64,000 nucleotides of DNA from CAYPNF01 sp964411985 (GTDB lineage: Bacteria > Verrucomicrobiota > Verrucomicrobiia > Limisphaerales > J093). Location: the NCBI GenBank assembly GCA_964411985.1, contig CAYPNF010000001.1, positions 237,596 through 301,595 of the forward strand, read 5' to 3'. The notes under the pieces were generated by a model that was not told the DNA's origin, did no database searches, and saw nothing but the letters and a program-made list of their open reading frames with translations. Positions within the stretch are counted from its first letter, which is position 1. Each line of letters starts with the position of its first letter. The position numbers and the translations under genes were made by a program. Shown here piece after piece: positions 43,380-51,821 of the stretch.

Positions 43380-45065
43380 TCACTCCCCGCTCGACAACGA
43401 AGGGCTCGCCGGACCACGGGTTCGCTTGCGGGTAAAGACCAGCGAAATAACCACCAAAACCGTGCCCAGCAGCAGCAACGAGACAATTCGCTGGGTTGAT
43501 GGAAGCTGAACGATGCCAACAAAGAGTACGTAGAATACCGTGATCAGCAGGGTGAAGTGCCCCATCCAGCGGTATTTCTGGTTCTGGATGAGCAAGTTTA
43601 GCAGGTAGTAAAGACCGGCGACGCAGACCCAGGACAGGGCTACGTAGGCCCGGGGCACGAGATGATACAAGGCATAGGGGAACACGATGAAAGCGCCGGC
43701 AAGGTAGGCATTGCGCATCTTCCCGGTCTTGAGATGAAGGCGTTCCTTTTGCCAGTTCAGCGTCCGTGCGCTGAGCAATGCCACGAGCCCAAAGACCAGG
43801 CTCACGCCTGTTTCCTGCTTGGTGAGCACCATATAAGTGGCCACGATCGCCAAGTAGATGAAGAAATTGGCAACCACGATGAAGGGCGAACAAAACCACA
43901 GAGCGGTGGCAACGACAATCAAGCTTTGCACCGAGAGCCACACGAAGACGTTCGGCGGAGTGAACGCGCCCAGGATGGCCACGCTGAGCGCCATATAACC
44001 GGTCATCGCGTAAAAGAAACAGGTCAACTGGCTTTTCTGAATCTTCCAGAACAGGGCGGCTAGTCCGAGAAACACGGCAGTCGCGGCGAGATTCGACGGA
44101 ACTCGGATTGCGTCGAAGGAAGCGATGCTATGGAGGACAAAGAGGGTGTAACCCAAGCCTGAGATCAGGAGGGAACTGACCACGGTGAAAGCGTCTTCGG
44201 ATTTCTGAGTTTGGCGCAGCAACGGGCCGCTGGCCAAGATGACAGCGTAGAGAAGCAGAACAAACAGGCCAGTAGAGGGTTCCTTCACGAATTGAAACTC
44301 CCCACCGCGGGTGGGGACTTGAAGAGCCCACAGGAGGTGGGTGAGAAAAACCGCAGGGGTCCCCGCCAGCAAGACCCAAGACCATCCATAGCGCACCCAG
44401 GCGTAGGTGACCACAGCCGAGAGCAACGTAAGGAGTGCGAAGAGGCCCACCGCTGAGTGCAGGAGGAGGGCGGTGAGGCAACCCATAGGGAAGGCCAACG
44501 CCAGGAGAAAAGGTGATTGACGGCGGAACGCAATGGCCAGATTGATCACCACGGCGGCGAGGAGTATGGCCCGGCCAAGAGTGGAGTCAGCGGAAAGCAC
44601 GGGTACACCAAAGTAGAAAAGGCGCAGCGTGGCGAAGTAAAGCAACGCCATGGCCGCGGCGTAGAGGTAACGCGACAGCAGTTCGAAGGAAGTCCTCCAG
44701 ACCCAACTCACGAGAAAAAGACATCCCACGACAGTGTACCCCATGAGGGAGGGCACGATCGGAGGCAGGCCGGCAAACGGGAGCGAGAGGGTGAAGGCGG
44801 CACCGAGAGCCAGGACGAGAATGCCCACGTGCGCAAACCATCTCTGACCCAGGGCCAGTTCCAGCGCCTCCTCCCGCTCTTCCTCCGCCTTCGCGGGTAG
44901 CCTTTCCGCCTCTGGCTGAGGCAAGTCAGAGGACAGGGATGAGTTAAAGTCCTGCCGACGGCTCGCGGCTTGGAGTTGGCTCTCGAGGCTGGAGAGCCGC
45001 TCCTCGATTCGCGCCAGCCGTTCGCCCAGTTCCGTGGGGCACAGGGAATCATGGCTCGTTGTCAT
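43380..45065 (-). CDS. DUF2339 polytopic membrane protein
   Basis: 561 residues from the ATG at 45065, which begins MTTSHDSL and a short coiled coil (LGERLARIEERLSSLESQLQ); a longer frame to 45110 is possible. More than 15 hydrophobic helices follow, as in DUF2339 proteins, whose role is unknown (suggested to be envelope or transport related). It lies downstream of the NrfD gene on the same strand (84-base gap) and may be cotranscribed with the quinol oxidase genes, but no cofactor ligand pattern is visible. Confidence 0.8.
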   Translation of the reverse strand: MTTSHDSLCPTELGERLARIEERLSSLESQLQAASRRQDFNSSLSSDLPQPEAERLPAKAEEEREEALELALGQRWFAHVGILVLALGAAFTLSLPFAGLPPIVPSLMGYTVVGCLFLVSWVWRTSFELLSRYLYAAAMALLYFATLRLFYFGVPVLSADSTLGRAILLAAVVINLAIAFRRQSPFLLALAFPMGCLTALLLHSAVGLFALLTLLSAVVTYAWVRYGWSWVLLAGTPAVFLTHLLWALQVPTRGGEFQFVKEPSTGLFVLLLYAVILASGPLLRQTQKSEDAFTVVSSLLISGLGYTLFVLHSIASFDAIRVPSNLAATAVFLGLAALFWKIQKSQLTCFFYAMTGYMALSVAILGAFTPPNVFVWLSVQSLIVVATALWFCSPFIVVANFFIYLAIVATYMVLTKQETGVSLVFGLVALLSARTLNWQKERLHLKTGKMRNAYLAGAFIVFPYALYHLVPRAYVALSWVCVAGLYYLLNLLIQNQKYRWMGHFTLLITVFYVLFVGIVQLPSTQRIVSLLLLGTVLVVISLVFTRKRTRGPASPSLSSGE

Positions 45066-45149
45066 GGCAACAGTTCGCACTCCGTTGCGGCATGGGTGAA
45101 ACCAAGGCACTCCGCGGCCGCACGCGCAGTGCCCAAATCAGAATCCTAT

Positions 45150-46403
45150 TCAGGCCACAGGTGCGGGCTTGGGGACAGACGGCTGGGGTTTGGAATCCGG
45201 GCTGGCAGGAGGGTTGGCGGGGAGGAACAGGTGAATCAATACCACCAGGATGATGAACGGCAGGCAGAGCACTGCCGCACCCATCAACCAACCTTCCAAG
45301 CCCATAAACTCCATCTTGTAGCTCATGAATCCCCTCAAGCTCTTCGAAAAAAGCTGGCCGCCGATCACGACATTCCAGCGCATCGCCAACACTCCGATGA
45401 GGATCAGCACCGCGCTTGCGGCATACATGCGCTTGCGTGTGGTCTCACTGAATCGGCGCCGAAACACTTGGAGCAGACCGAGCAGGATCAGCGGCGTCAG
45501 TGTTCCCATCGCCGCCTGCCCAATTCGCAAAGTATAGAAGAGTCTCTCGGTGGCAAGGCGATACAAAACCTGGAATCCCTCCTCGGCCTCAAAAGTGCGG
45601 TGGATCCAATCCAATCCCTCGATCGCCGCATCCACCACCAGAGCGTAGAAAAGGAACATGCCCATCACGTCGAGACAGCGCATGTCCAGCTTCTGCCTCC
45701 GCGCCCAGCAGAACACCATGTAGTTGAAGACGCAGAGGGCGATACCCGAGACCACGGCCGAAAGGATGAAGATAATCGGCATCAGCACATTGCCCCACCA
45801 GGGATTGGCTTTCACCGAGCCGAAGATGAAGCCCACATACCCGTGCAGCAGAAAGGCGGAAGGGATGCCGACCACAGAAAGGAAATGGCCGATTTTATGG
45901 TCCAGAGCAATCGACTGAGGGGAAAGATCATCCACCCCGACCGTAAACAAACGGTACAGAATGCCCCGGAACCCGGGTGCAGCTTCCCCCCAACGAACGA
46001 GGTCAGCCCGGTAATCGAACCAAAGTTCGAGCAAAAGCACAGCCATCAGGTACCAGGCGTAGACGAACCCGAACATCGCCATGGGAGAACTGAAATGCGG
46101 GGTCATCATGATCTCCAGGCAGCGCTCGGGATGCCCCAGGTGGAGGAGGAGCGGGAGCGGGGCGCAAATCAAGAATGCCAAGGCCGTCAACATCGAGAGG
46201 CGGTAGACAGGTTCGAGTGCCTGCACTTTGAACACCCGCACCAGGGATGCCATGATAAAGGCGCCGGCAACCAAGCCGGTGATGTAAGGGTAGAGGACAA
46301 TGAGAATGCTCCAGAGCGGTTGGAGAGTGGCTTCATTCGGGTAGACAAAGTCAGTGAACTGGGGAATTGCTTCCAGAACGGTATTGGTGGTTCCGATGCC
46401 CAT
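45150..46403 (-). CDS. NrfD/PsrC-family quinol-binding membrane subunit
   Basis: 417 residues with about ten helices in the NrfD pattern (LYPYITGLVAGAFIMASLVRV, then PLPLLLHLGHPERCLEIM, a motif shared by NrfD, PsrC and ActC). It exchanges electrons and protons with the quinone pool and passes electrons to the FeS subunit encoded just upstream (1-base gap). The order tetraheme cytochrome - FeS - NrfD is that of the Cbc4 (CbcSTU) complex of Geobacter. The proline-rich C-terminal tail is an unusual addition. Confidence 0.9.
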   Translation of the reverse strand: MGIGTTNTVLEAIPQFTDFVYPNEATLQPLWSILIVLYPYITGLVAGAFIMASLVRVFKVQALEPVYRLSMLTALAFLICAPLPLLLHLGHPERCLEIMMTPHFSSPMAMFGFVYAWYLMAVLLLELWFDYRADLVRWGEAAPGFRGILYRLFTVGVDDLSPQSIALDHKIGHFLSVVGIPSAFLLHGYVGFIFGSVKANPWWGNVLMPIIFILSAVVSGIALCVFNYMVFCWARRQKLDMRCLDVMGMFLFYALVVDAAIEGLDWIHRTFEAEEGFQVLYRLATERLFYTLRIGQAAMGTLTPLILLGLLQVFRRRFSETTRKRMYAASAVLILIGVLAMRWNVVIGGQLFSKSLRGFMSYKMEFMGLEGWLMGAAVLCLPFIILVVLIHLFLPANPPASPDSKPQPSVPKPAPVA

Positions 46404-46404
46404 A

Positions 46405-47217
46405 CTATCTCACCTCCTTGTCCAAGCCGGCGTATTGAACTCTTGGTTCGGTACCCAGGTGCGGCTTCAGGCCGTGCACCTTGTTGTTGGCGAAGAAAGC
46501 CTGGATTGGATCGTCTTTCTCCGGATGTTTCAAATCTCCGAACTTGCGAGCTTGCGTGGGGCAAACCTCCACACAGGCGGGCTTCAGGCCTTTGGTAATG
46601 CGGTGGTAACAGAGACTGCATTTCTCCGCCGTGTGGGTGTGTGGGTTCAGGAAACGGCAACCGTACGGACAGGCCTGAATACAAAACCCGCAGCCGATGC
46701 AGTACTTGGTGTCGACCAGTACCGCGCCGTCTGGCGAGTCAAAGGTGGCCCCCACGGGGCATACCTGCGCGCAAGGGGAATGGGCGCAGAGATTGCACAA
46801 TTTCGGCACGAAAAAGGAGTGAAGAATCTCTCCCGCCGGTACGGGACAGGTGTTGAAACCATCCATGCCTCCATTGGGAGAGTCCACGTCCACCCGCCCC
46901 CGGGTTTCGGTCGACCCCGGTTCCGGTTTCAGGATGATGTAGCGTTCGATCCAGGTGCGGAAATAGCTGGGCCCCTCCGGCACGTTGTTCTCCTTCTTGC
47001 ACGCTCCGACGCAAAGGCCACAGCCGATGCACCGGTTGACGTCGACCACCATCACCCATTTGTGCTGGGTGGGATCATAGTCCTTAGGAGCCGAGGTCGT
47101 CACCAGCAGCTTCTGAACGGCGGCTTTGGCGGCTTTGGCAGTCGAAAGTGCCGCGACGCCGGCCAGGGCCCCGGTTAGTTTCGCGAACACACTGCGGCGG
47201 GTCAGTCCTGAGCTCAT
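46405..47217 (-). CDS. Tat-exported ferredoxin-like 4Fe-4S subunit
   Basis: 270 residues from the ATG at 47217, giving a twin-arginine leader (SGLTRRSVFAKLTGALAG). Four cysteine clusters follow: CIGCGLCVGACKKEN, CNLCAHSPCAQVCP, CIGCGFCIQACPYGC and CSLCYHRITKG...CVEVCP, enough for four [4Fe-4S] centres as in NrfC/HybA/CbcT-type subunits. It links NrfD to the tetraheme cytochrome. The start overlaps the tetraheme gene stop by 4 bases. No molybdopterin catalytic subunit is present, so the complex should transfer electrons to cytochromes. Confidence 0.92.
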   Translation of the reverse strand: MSSGLTRRSVFAKLTGALAGVAALSTAKAAKAAVQKLLVTTSAPKDYDPTQHKWVMVVDVNRCIGCGLCVGACKKENNVPEGPSYFRTWIERYIILKPEPGSTETRGRVDVDSPNGGMDGFNTCPVPAGEILHSFFVPKLCNLCAHSPCAQVCPVGATFDSPDGAVLVDTKYCIGCGFCIQACPYGCRFLNPHTHTAEKCSLCYHRITKGLKPACVEVCPTQARKFGDLKHPEKDDPIQAFFANNKVHGLKPHLGTEPRVQYAGLDKEVR

Positions 47218-47675
47218 GGCACCTCGTTGGGTTGATGGGGAACGTGGCACTCGATACACTTCTCTCCCGTGGTGTAGTGGGTGCGGGTGTTGATCTGCTT
47301 ATGCGTCTTGGGGCGCGAGGGATTCGCCTCGTGGCACCGGACGCAGTGGCTGAAGGTCAACACCGTCATCCGATTCACGTCGGGCTTGTCGAAGTGCGCC
47401 TGGCCCGCGCCGTGGCAACCCTCGCAGGAGAGGCCTTTGTGGGAACCTTTTGCCAGCTTTTGCCCCTGCTCTTCATGACAGTCGTTACAGGCCTTGGAGC
47501 CGGCATAAACGGGTTCACGGCTGGCAATCTCCCAGATGGCGTTGGCACGGAACCATCCGTAATCTCCGAATGAGGCCGGAGTAAGAAGGGACCGCGCGAT
47601 CAGGTAGACGGCGACGATCCCGACCGTGAGCAGGATTAACCTTACGATCTGAGGTGGCACGCGGGGCGGTTGCAT
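47214..47675 (-). CDS. Membrane-anchored tetraheme cytochrome c
   Basis: 153 residues with one N-terminal helix (about 10-30) and four CxxCH motifs (CNDCH, CEGCH, CVRCH, CIECH) in the periplasmic part. First gene of the three-gene quinol oxidase set; comparable to CbcS of the Geobacter Cbc4 complex or to NrfH-like tetrahemes. No NrfA (CxxCK) is anywhere in the window, so ammonia-forming nitrite reduction is not indicated. Confidence 0.88.
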   Translation of the reverse strand: MQPPRVPPQIVRLILLTVGIVAVYLIARSLLTPASFGDYGWFRANAIWEIASREPVYAGSKACNDCHEEQGQKLAKGSHKGLSCEGCHGAGQAHFDKPDVNRMTVLTFSHCVRCHEANPSRPKTHKQINTRTHYTTGEKCIECHVPHQPNEVP

Positions 47676-48009
47676 GTGGGTCCTGAAACGAATAGGGGGA
47701 AAACCCCAGTGGCCCTTACCTTGAACTCGCGGGTCCGCCCTCTCGCCGGCGTGGAACCACCGTTACGAGGGGATCGGGCTTCCTCGCACGACAGCCAAAG
47801 ATGATCACAGACTGTCATAAGCCACTTTAGTGGGTAAGTTACGTGAATGGTAGGGTGTATCCAGGCTCATTGCAAGACAAACTTACCAACACGATTAGAA
47901 GATCAGAAAACATGCGATTCTAGAACGGATTGTTTCTAACAATAAGAAGTAGTACTTCTCATAGATCAAACACGCGCTACTCGGGGTGTAGCGCTCCGGT
48001 TGCGTTGAC
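47676..48009. other. Divergent promoter region of the NrfD operon and the fur gene
   Basis: 334 bases without a gene. The right part (47800-47970) is A/T-rich and contains two adjacent inverted repeats (listed separately). No clear -35/-10 pair could be fixed for either direction. Confidence 0.55.
47930..47959. promoter_or_regulatory. Two adjacent inverted repeats between fur and the cytochrome operon
   Basis: TTGTT-TCT-AACAA (47930-47942) and AGAAGTA-G-TACTTCT (47945-47959), the latter with perfect 7-bp arms. Their closeness and position upstream of a Fur-family gene suggest operators of that regulator. Neither matches the E. coli Fur box well. Confidence 0.5.
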
Positions 48010-48528
48010 TTGGTGCGCCAGATCCTTATACTCCAGCACGTGCAGACCGGTCATGAACCCTGCGGCAAGAGACGCTTCCTCGATTTCCTAAGTCGACGGA
48101 GCCTCCGGCTGACTTCCCAGCGACGCGCCATCGTCGACACCGTGTTCAGCACTCAATCTCACTTCACCGCCGAGGAATTGCTCGAATGGTCCCGCCGGCG
48201 GGACAAGTCAGTGTCCCGTGCCACCGTCTACCGCACCCTCCCCCTCTTGACGGAAAGCGGCCTGGTGAGGGAGATGGACTTCGGGAAAGACCGCAAAGTC
48301 TACGATCCGAACTACGCCGATTTCCCAAATCATAGTCACATCATTTGTGAGGAGTGCGGCAAGATTGTGGAATTTGAGAGCGAAAAACTGGCGCAGCTCG
48401 AGAGCGAGGTCTCGAGCCAGCTTGGTTTTCGAGTCACTTCCCAACGGCTGGAAATCACCGGGAGTTGCGAAGAACTCAAGCGGCGGGGAACCTGTAAAAA
48501 CAAAGACCAATCCGGTGCCTCGGCGTAG
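48010..48528 (+). CDS. Fur-family metal-responsive regulator
   Basis: About 172 residues; the start is uncertain, with a TTG at 48010, GTG at 48013 and GTG at 48040 all possible. Winged helix with LRLTSQRRAIVDTVF and VSRATVYRTLPLLTESGLV, then the metal-binding HSHIICEECGKIVEF (His, CxxC). The second CxxC usual near the C-terminus is replaced by a single GTCKNK, so the structural zinc site may be incomplete. It is divergent from the NrfD operon, so control of the iron-rich cytochrome genes is a reasonable guess. Confidence 0.88.
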   Translation: MVRQILILQHVQTGHEPCGKRRFLDFLSRRSLRLTSQRRAIVDTVFSTQSHFTAEELLEWSRRRDKSVSRATVYRTLPLLTESGLVREMDFGKDRKVYDPNYADFPNHSHIICEECGKIVEFESEKLAQLESEVSSQLGFRVTSQRLEITGSCEELKRRGTCKNKDQSGASA

Positions 48529-48580
48529 GCCCTCCTTCCCCCCCCACCCTTTGAAATCCCGGGCCAGCGTTCTGCCGACT

Positions 48581-48946
48581 TCAGGGTAAACTCGTCACCG
48601 CCACCTTCGCGGCTTGGTTCTTTTCCTTCCCTTTCGCCTTAATGGCCCTGCGGTCTTGCTGCAGACGACGCGCGTACTCATCCAGGAGCTCCGATTGGTC
48701 GACCCCCAGCTTCGTCCGCGCGTACATCTTCCCCATCCAAACCGACCACGCCTCTGCCGTATAGGCCTTGGGCTCGTAGGCAACATGGCATTTGACACAC
48801 TTCAAGAGATAGAGCTTGCGGGCCTTGGTTTCCGATCCTGAATCCCATGGACGAGCGTCGGAAGCCGAGCCTGGAAGGGCGGATGCCAAGAGGCAGCCGA
48901 TCCCCGCCAGGAATCCCACCGTCCCAAGTTTCGCGAGGCGGCGCAT
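48581..48946 (-). CDS. Small exported monoheme cytochrome c-like protein
   Basis: 121 residues with a signal peptide (about 1-28) and one CVKCH motif in the context LKCVKCHVAYEPKAYTAEAWSVWMGKMYART, a pattern seen in small cytochromes with a conserved Trp and Met after the heme. The C-terminus is charged. The start lies 7 bases after the stop of the beta-barrel gene, so the two are an operon: an outer-membrane barrel with a small cytochrome. Confidence 0.8.
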   Translation of the reverse strand: MRRLAKLGTVGFLAGIGCLLASALPGSASDARPWDSGSETKARKLYLLKCVKCHVAYEPKAYTAEAWSVWMGKMYARTKLGVDQSELLDEYARRLQQDRRAIKAKGKEKNQAAKVAVTSLP

Positions 48947-48953
48947 GAGGATA

Positions 48954-49799
48954 TCAGAGGTTGATGCCGAAGAGCATCCTCACGTGTAGCTTTTCGTTAT
49001 GGGCTAGATCCAAGCTGGTGTTGTGGTCGGGATTGCCTCCGTAGTTCACCCCGTAGACCTGCGGCATCACCGTCAACGCCAGCCACCATTTGTCCGTGCG
49101 GTAACTGATCACGGGTCCCACGTAGAGCGCGGTGGATTCAGTCTCCTCGTATTCCGGAAACACGGTGACATTTCTCACCTCGAGGCCCAGGGAGAAGCGC
49201 TTCCCCAGATCGTAAGAAACACCGGCACTTAGATCCAATTCACCTTCCACTTCGTGGAAGTCATCCTCCCACTCCGTGGCGTGGCCGAGGTTCAACACCC
49301 ATTTCCAAGCGCCGTACCGTTGACCGATGAGGATCTTCTCTTCCAGTTCGGCCTCGTCCCCCGAGAAGGTAGGTTCCAGGTAGAAGGTCAAACCCACCGC
49401 CTTTTCTGCCGGATTCAATAACATGTACCGGTTCTCCAAAGAGACCCCGTCGAAATCGAAGCTCGACTCGTGATCTTCTGTGGCGGGATCCGTGAAGCTT
49501 CGGTACCGGGTGTTCAGGTAAAGGCCGACGGCATAGCGGTCGGTGACTCCGTACTCGAACTCATGCCGGAAACGCCAGTCGTTGTAGTTCTCCTGTCCCA
49601 CGGCGCTGGTTCGCTGAGTCCGAAGCGTGATCCACTGTTCGTACTCGAGCAGGCCCTGGGGGGGCGTCTCAGGTTCGTAACTATACGTGAAACGCCGGTC
49701 ATCGGCCGCCAAGGGAAGGACGAGATACAGAAAGAGCAGCAGACTGGAGATAGCAGAATGGAGATAGCAACGAGGTTGAATCAGGTAGCTTCGTTTCAT
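48954..49799 (-). CDS. Outer-membrane beta-barrel-like protein (DUF6662 type)
   Basis: 281 residues: signal peptide (about 1-32), then alternating amphipathic strands (FRHEFEYGVTDRYAVGLYLN, LALTVMPQVYGVNYG) ending MLFGINL, consistent with a small barrel of about 10-12 strands. The N-terminal FTYSYEPETPPQGLLEYEQWITLRTQ is like DUF6662 proteins. It is far shorter than MtrB (about 26 strands), so it is not a conventional porin-cytochrome conduit barrel. Cotranscribed with the monoheme cytochrome gene downstream. Confidence 0.75.
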   Translation of the reverse strand: MKRSYLIQPRCYLHSAISSLLLFLYLVLPLAADDRRFTYSYEPETPPQGLLEYEQWITLRTQRTSAVGQENYNDWRFRHEFEYGVTDRYAVGLYLNTRYRSFTDPATEDHESSFDFDGVSLENRYMLLNPAEKAVGLTFYLEPTFSGDEAELEEKILIGQRYGAWKWVLNLGHATEWEDDFHEVEGELDLSAGVSYDLGKRFSLGLEVRNVTVFPEYEETESTALYVGPVISYRTDKWWLALTVMPQVYGVNYGGNPDHNTSLDLAHNEKLHVRMLFGINL

Positions 49800-49951
49800 G
49801 AGTCGGATTCAATTGCGATTGAGACTCAGTGTCAATAAGATTTCTGTTGTGAATGGTTGTTCTCGCCAGATTGTGAGGCAGCTGACTTGCAACATCTTCT
49901 CGTGCAACATCTCCTAGACTTCCTACCCACACCCCTGTTAACCTCCTCGCC

Positions 49952-51820
49952 ATGGTCGACCCCATTCTAGCCTCCATCCCACCAAAACAGTTCCTTGGGG
50001 TCGAGTGCGGTGGCACCCGTTCCACGGCCATCCTCACCACCCAGGACGACAAGTGCCTCGCCCGAAAGCAGTTCGGTCCCGCGAACCTACGCTTGCTCAC
50101 GGACGCCCAGATCGAGCGCCATCTCAACACCATCGCCAAGTCGTTCCCGGCTCCCGATGCCGTAGGGGTCGCGATGGCTGGGGCTCGGACGGCATCCGAC
50201 CATGATCGGCTGGGGAGCATCGTGCATCGGGTGTGGCCCAAGCTGAAAGCGTGGGTTGGTAACGATCTCGCCTGTGCGCTGGCTGCGGAGGGCCCGACCG
50301 ATCGCGGCGTGGAAGCCCGCATATTGATCCTGAGCGGCACTGGTTCCTGCTGCTATGGGGAGTCCGCCCGAGGAAAGAGCGCCAAATCCGGGGGATGGGG
50401 CCACTTGCTCGGTGATTGGGGTAGTGGCTATGACGTTGCTTCGCATGCACTGCGGCTCCTGATCCGCTCCTATGATCACGGAGATCACTGGGGAAAACTG
50501 GGGCGCCGAGCTCTAGCCGCCCTTCACCTCAACCACGTCGAAGAGCTTATCGATTGGATGCACGGGGCCAACAAGGAAGAGGTGGCGGCGCTGGCACCGG
50601 AGGTCTTCGCGGCGGCGGAAGAAGGCGATCCCACTGCCCAGACGGTCATCAATCGAGCAAGCGAGTCGTTGGTGGAGGATGCCCTGGCTTGTGCTGGAAA
50701 ACTCACGCAAAAGGGGCGCGTGGTGGAGTTCGTCCTTTCTGGCAGCGTACTGCTGAACCAGGCGTCGTTCGCCGCTCGAATCGGTCGTCAATTACTGGCA
50801 GCCTGGCCGTACGCACGGATCCGCCCGATTCAACGGGACAGTGTCTGGGGAGCGGCTGAGATGGCGAAGCGCCGGCTCTGCGGGATGCCCCGCCGCCGGG
50901 AGCATGAGCCCAACATCATCCACCTCCATCAGACCGATGCCGCGTCCCGGCCGGAAGCCGAGCTGCTACCTCAGCCCACACGCCTCTCCCCCACCGAAAG
51001 CCGCAATCCAAGGTCCCTAAGGCTGGACAAGCTCTCCTTGCGGCAGGCCGTGGAGCTCATGTTGAGGGAGGAACCGCGGGTGGTGAAGGGGTTGCGGCGG
51101 CAGAAGGCGAGGATCGAGGCTGGACTGAGGGTCATTGTGAAGGCGCTTCGGGCTGGAGGGGCTCTTTACTACGTGGGTGCGGGGACCAGTGGACGCCTGG
51201 GAGTACTCGACGCAAGTGAATGCCCTCCGACTTTCCGCACCGATCCACTCTTGGTACAGGGGATCATGGCTGGCGGGGACCAGGCCATCACCCGGTCCTT
51301 GGAGGGAGCCGAAGACGATTTCCAGGCAGGCGCTCAGGCGGTCAGCTTTCGGGGCGTAGGCCGGAAGGACGTCGTCGTGGGAGTTGCAGCCAGCGGGCGC
51401 ACTCCGTTCATCTGGGGCGCGCTCCACGCTGCCCGAAAGGTAGGCGCGGCAACGATTCTTTTGTGCTTCAATCCACACCTCAAGATGCCCCGGGGGGCGA
51501 AACCGGATGTCGTCATTGCGGCCGATGTTGGCCCGGAGCTGTTGACTGGTTCTACCCGTCTCAAGGCCGGCACCGCCACGAAGCTGGTGCTGAACATGTT
51601 CACCACACTAGCCATGGTGCAGTTAGGGAAGGTGCGGGAGAACCTGATGATCGATTTGAATCCTTCCAATACCAAACTGCGCGGACGAGCCGTCAGCATT
51701 GTACAGGAGTTGACCCAGTGCACCGAACCAGCCGCGAGAAGCGCCCTGGAGGAGAGTGGTTGGGTGGTCAAGAAGGCGGTGGCCGCCCTGTCTTCTGGCC
51801 GAAGCCGATCACGGGCCTGA
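49952..51820 (+). CDS. murQ: Fusion of BadF-type amino-sugar kinase and N-acetylmuramic acid 6-phosphate etherase
   Basis: 622 residues. Residues about 10-310 are an ASKHA kinase of the BadF/BadG/N-acetylglucosamine kinase group (GVECGGTRSTA phosphate loop, LSGTGSCCYG, GGWGHLLGDWGSGYD). Residues about 355-600 are MurQ: the SIS-fold signature GAGTSGRLGVLDASECPP and TGSTRLKAGTATK are intact. Clostridial MurK, of the same kinase group, phosphorylates MurNAc and GlcNAc; MurQ then cleaves the lactyl ether of MurNAc-6-P to give GlcNAc-6-P. The fusion would carry out both steps of cell-wall sugar recycling in one chain. An apparent 45-residue linker joins them. The ykgJ-like gene starts immediately after the stop. 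Confidence 0.9.
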   Translation: MVDPILASIPPKQFLGVECGGTRSTAILTTQDDKCLARKQFGPANLRLLTDAQIERHLNTIAKSFPAPDAVGVAMAGARTASDHDRLGSIVHRVWPKLKAWVGNDLACALAAEGPTDRGVEARILILSGTGSCCYGESARGKSAKSGGWGHLLGDWGSGYDVASHALRLLIRSYDHGDHWGKLGRRALAALHLNHVEELIDWMHGANKEEVAALAPEVFAAAEEGDPTAQTVINRASESLVEDALACAGKLTQKGRVVEFVLSGSVLLNQASFAARIGRQLLAAWPYARIRPIQRDSVWGAAEMAKRRLCGMPRRREHEPNIIHLHQTDAASRPEAELLPQPTRLSPTESRNPRSLRLDKLSLRQAVELMLREEPRVVKGLRRQKARIEAGLRVIVKALRAGGALYYVGAGTSGRLGVLDASECPPTFRTDPLLVQGIMAGGDQAITRSLEGAEDDFQAGAQAVSFRGVGRKDVVVGVAASGRTPFIWGALHAARKVGAATILLCFNPHLKMPRGAKPDVVIAADVGPELLTGSTRLKAGTATKLVLNMFTTLAMVQLGKVRENLMIDLNPSNTKLRGRAVSIVQELTQCTEPAARSALEESGWVVKKAVAALSSGRSRSRA

Positions 51821-51821
51821 G

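Noticed and set aside
45150..47675. Nrf-type nitrite reductase operon
   Set aside because: NrfD, FeS and a multiheme cytochrome are present, but there is no pentaheme NrfA with a CxxCK site anywhere in the window, and the tetraheme subunit is only 153 residues.
48954..49799. MtrB/PioB-type porin for the decaheme cytochrome
   Set aside because: Only 281 residues, about a third of the size of MtrB, and without the N-terminal CxxC motif of that family.
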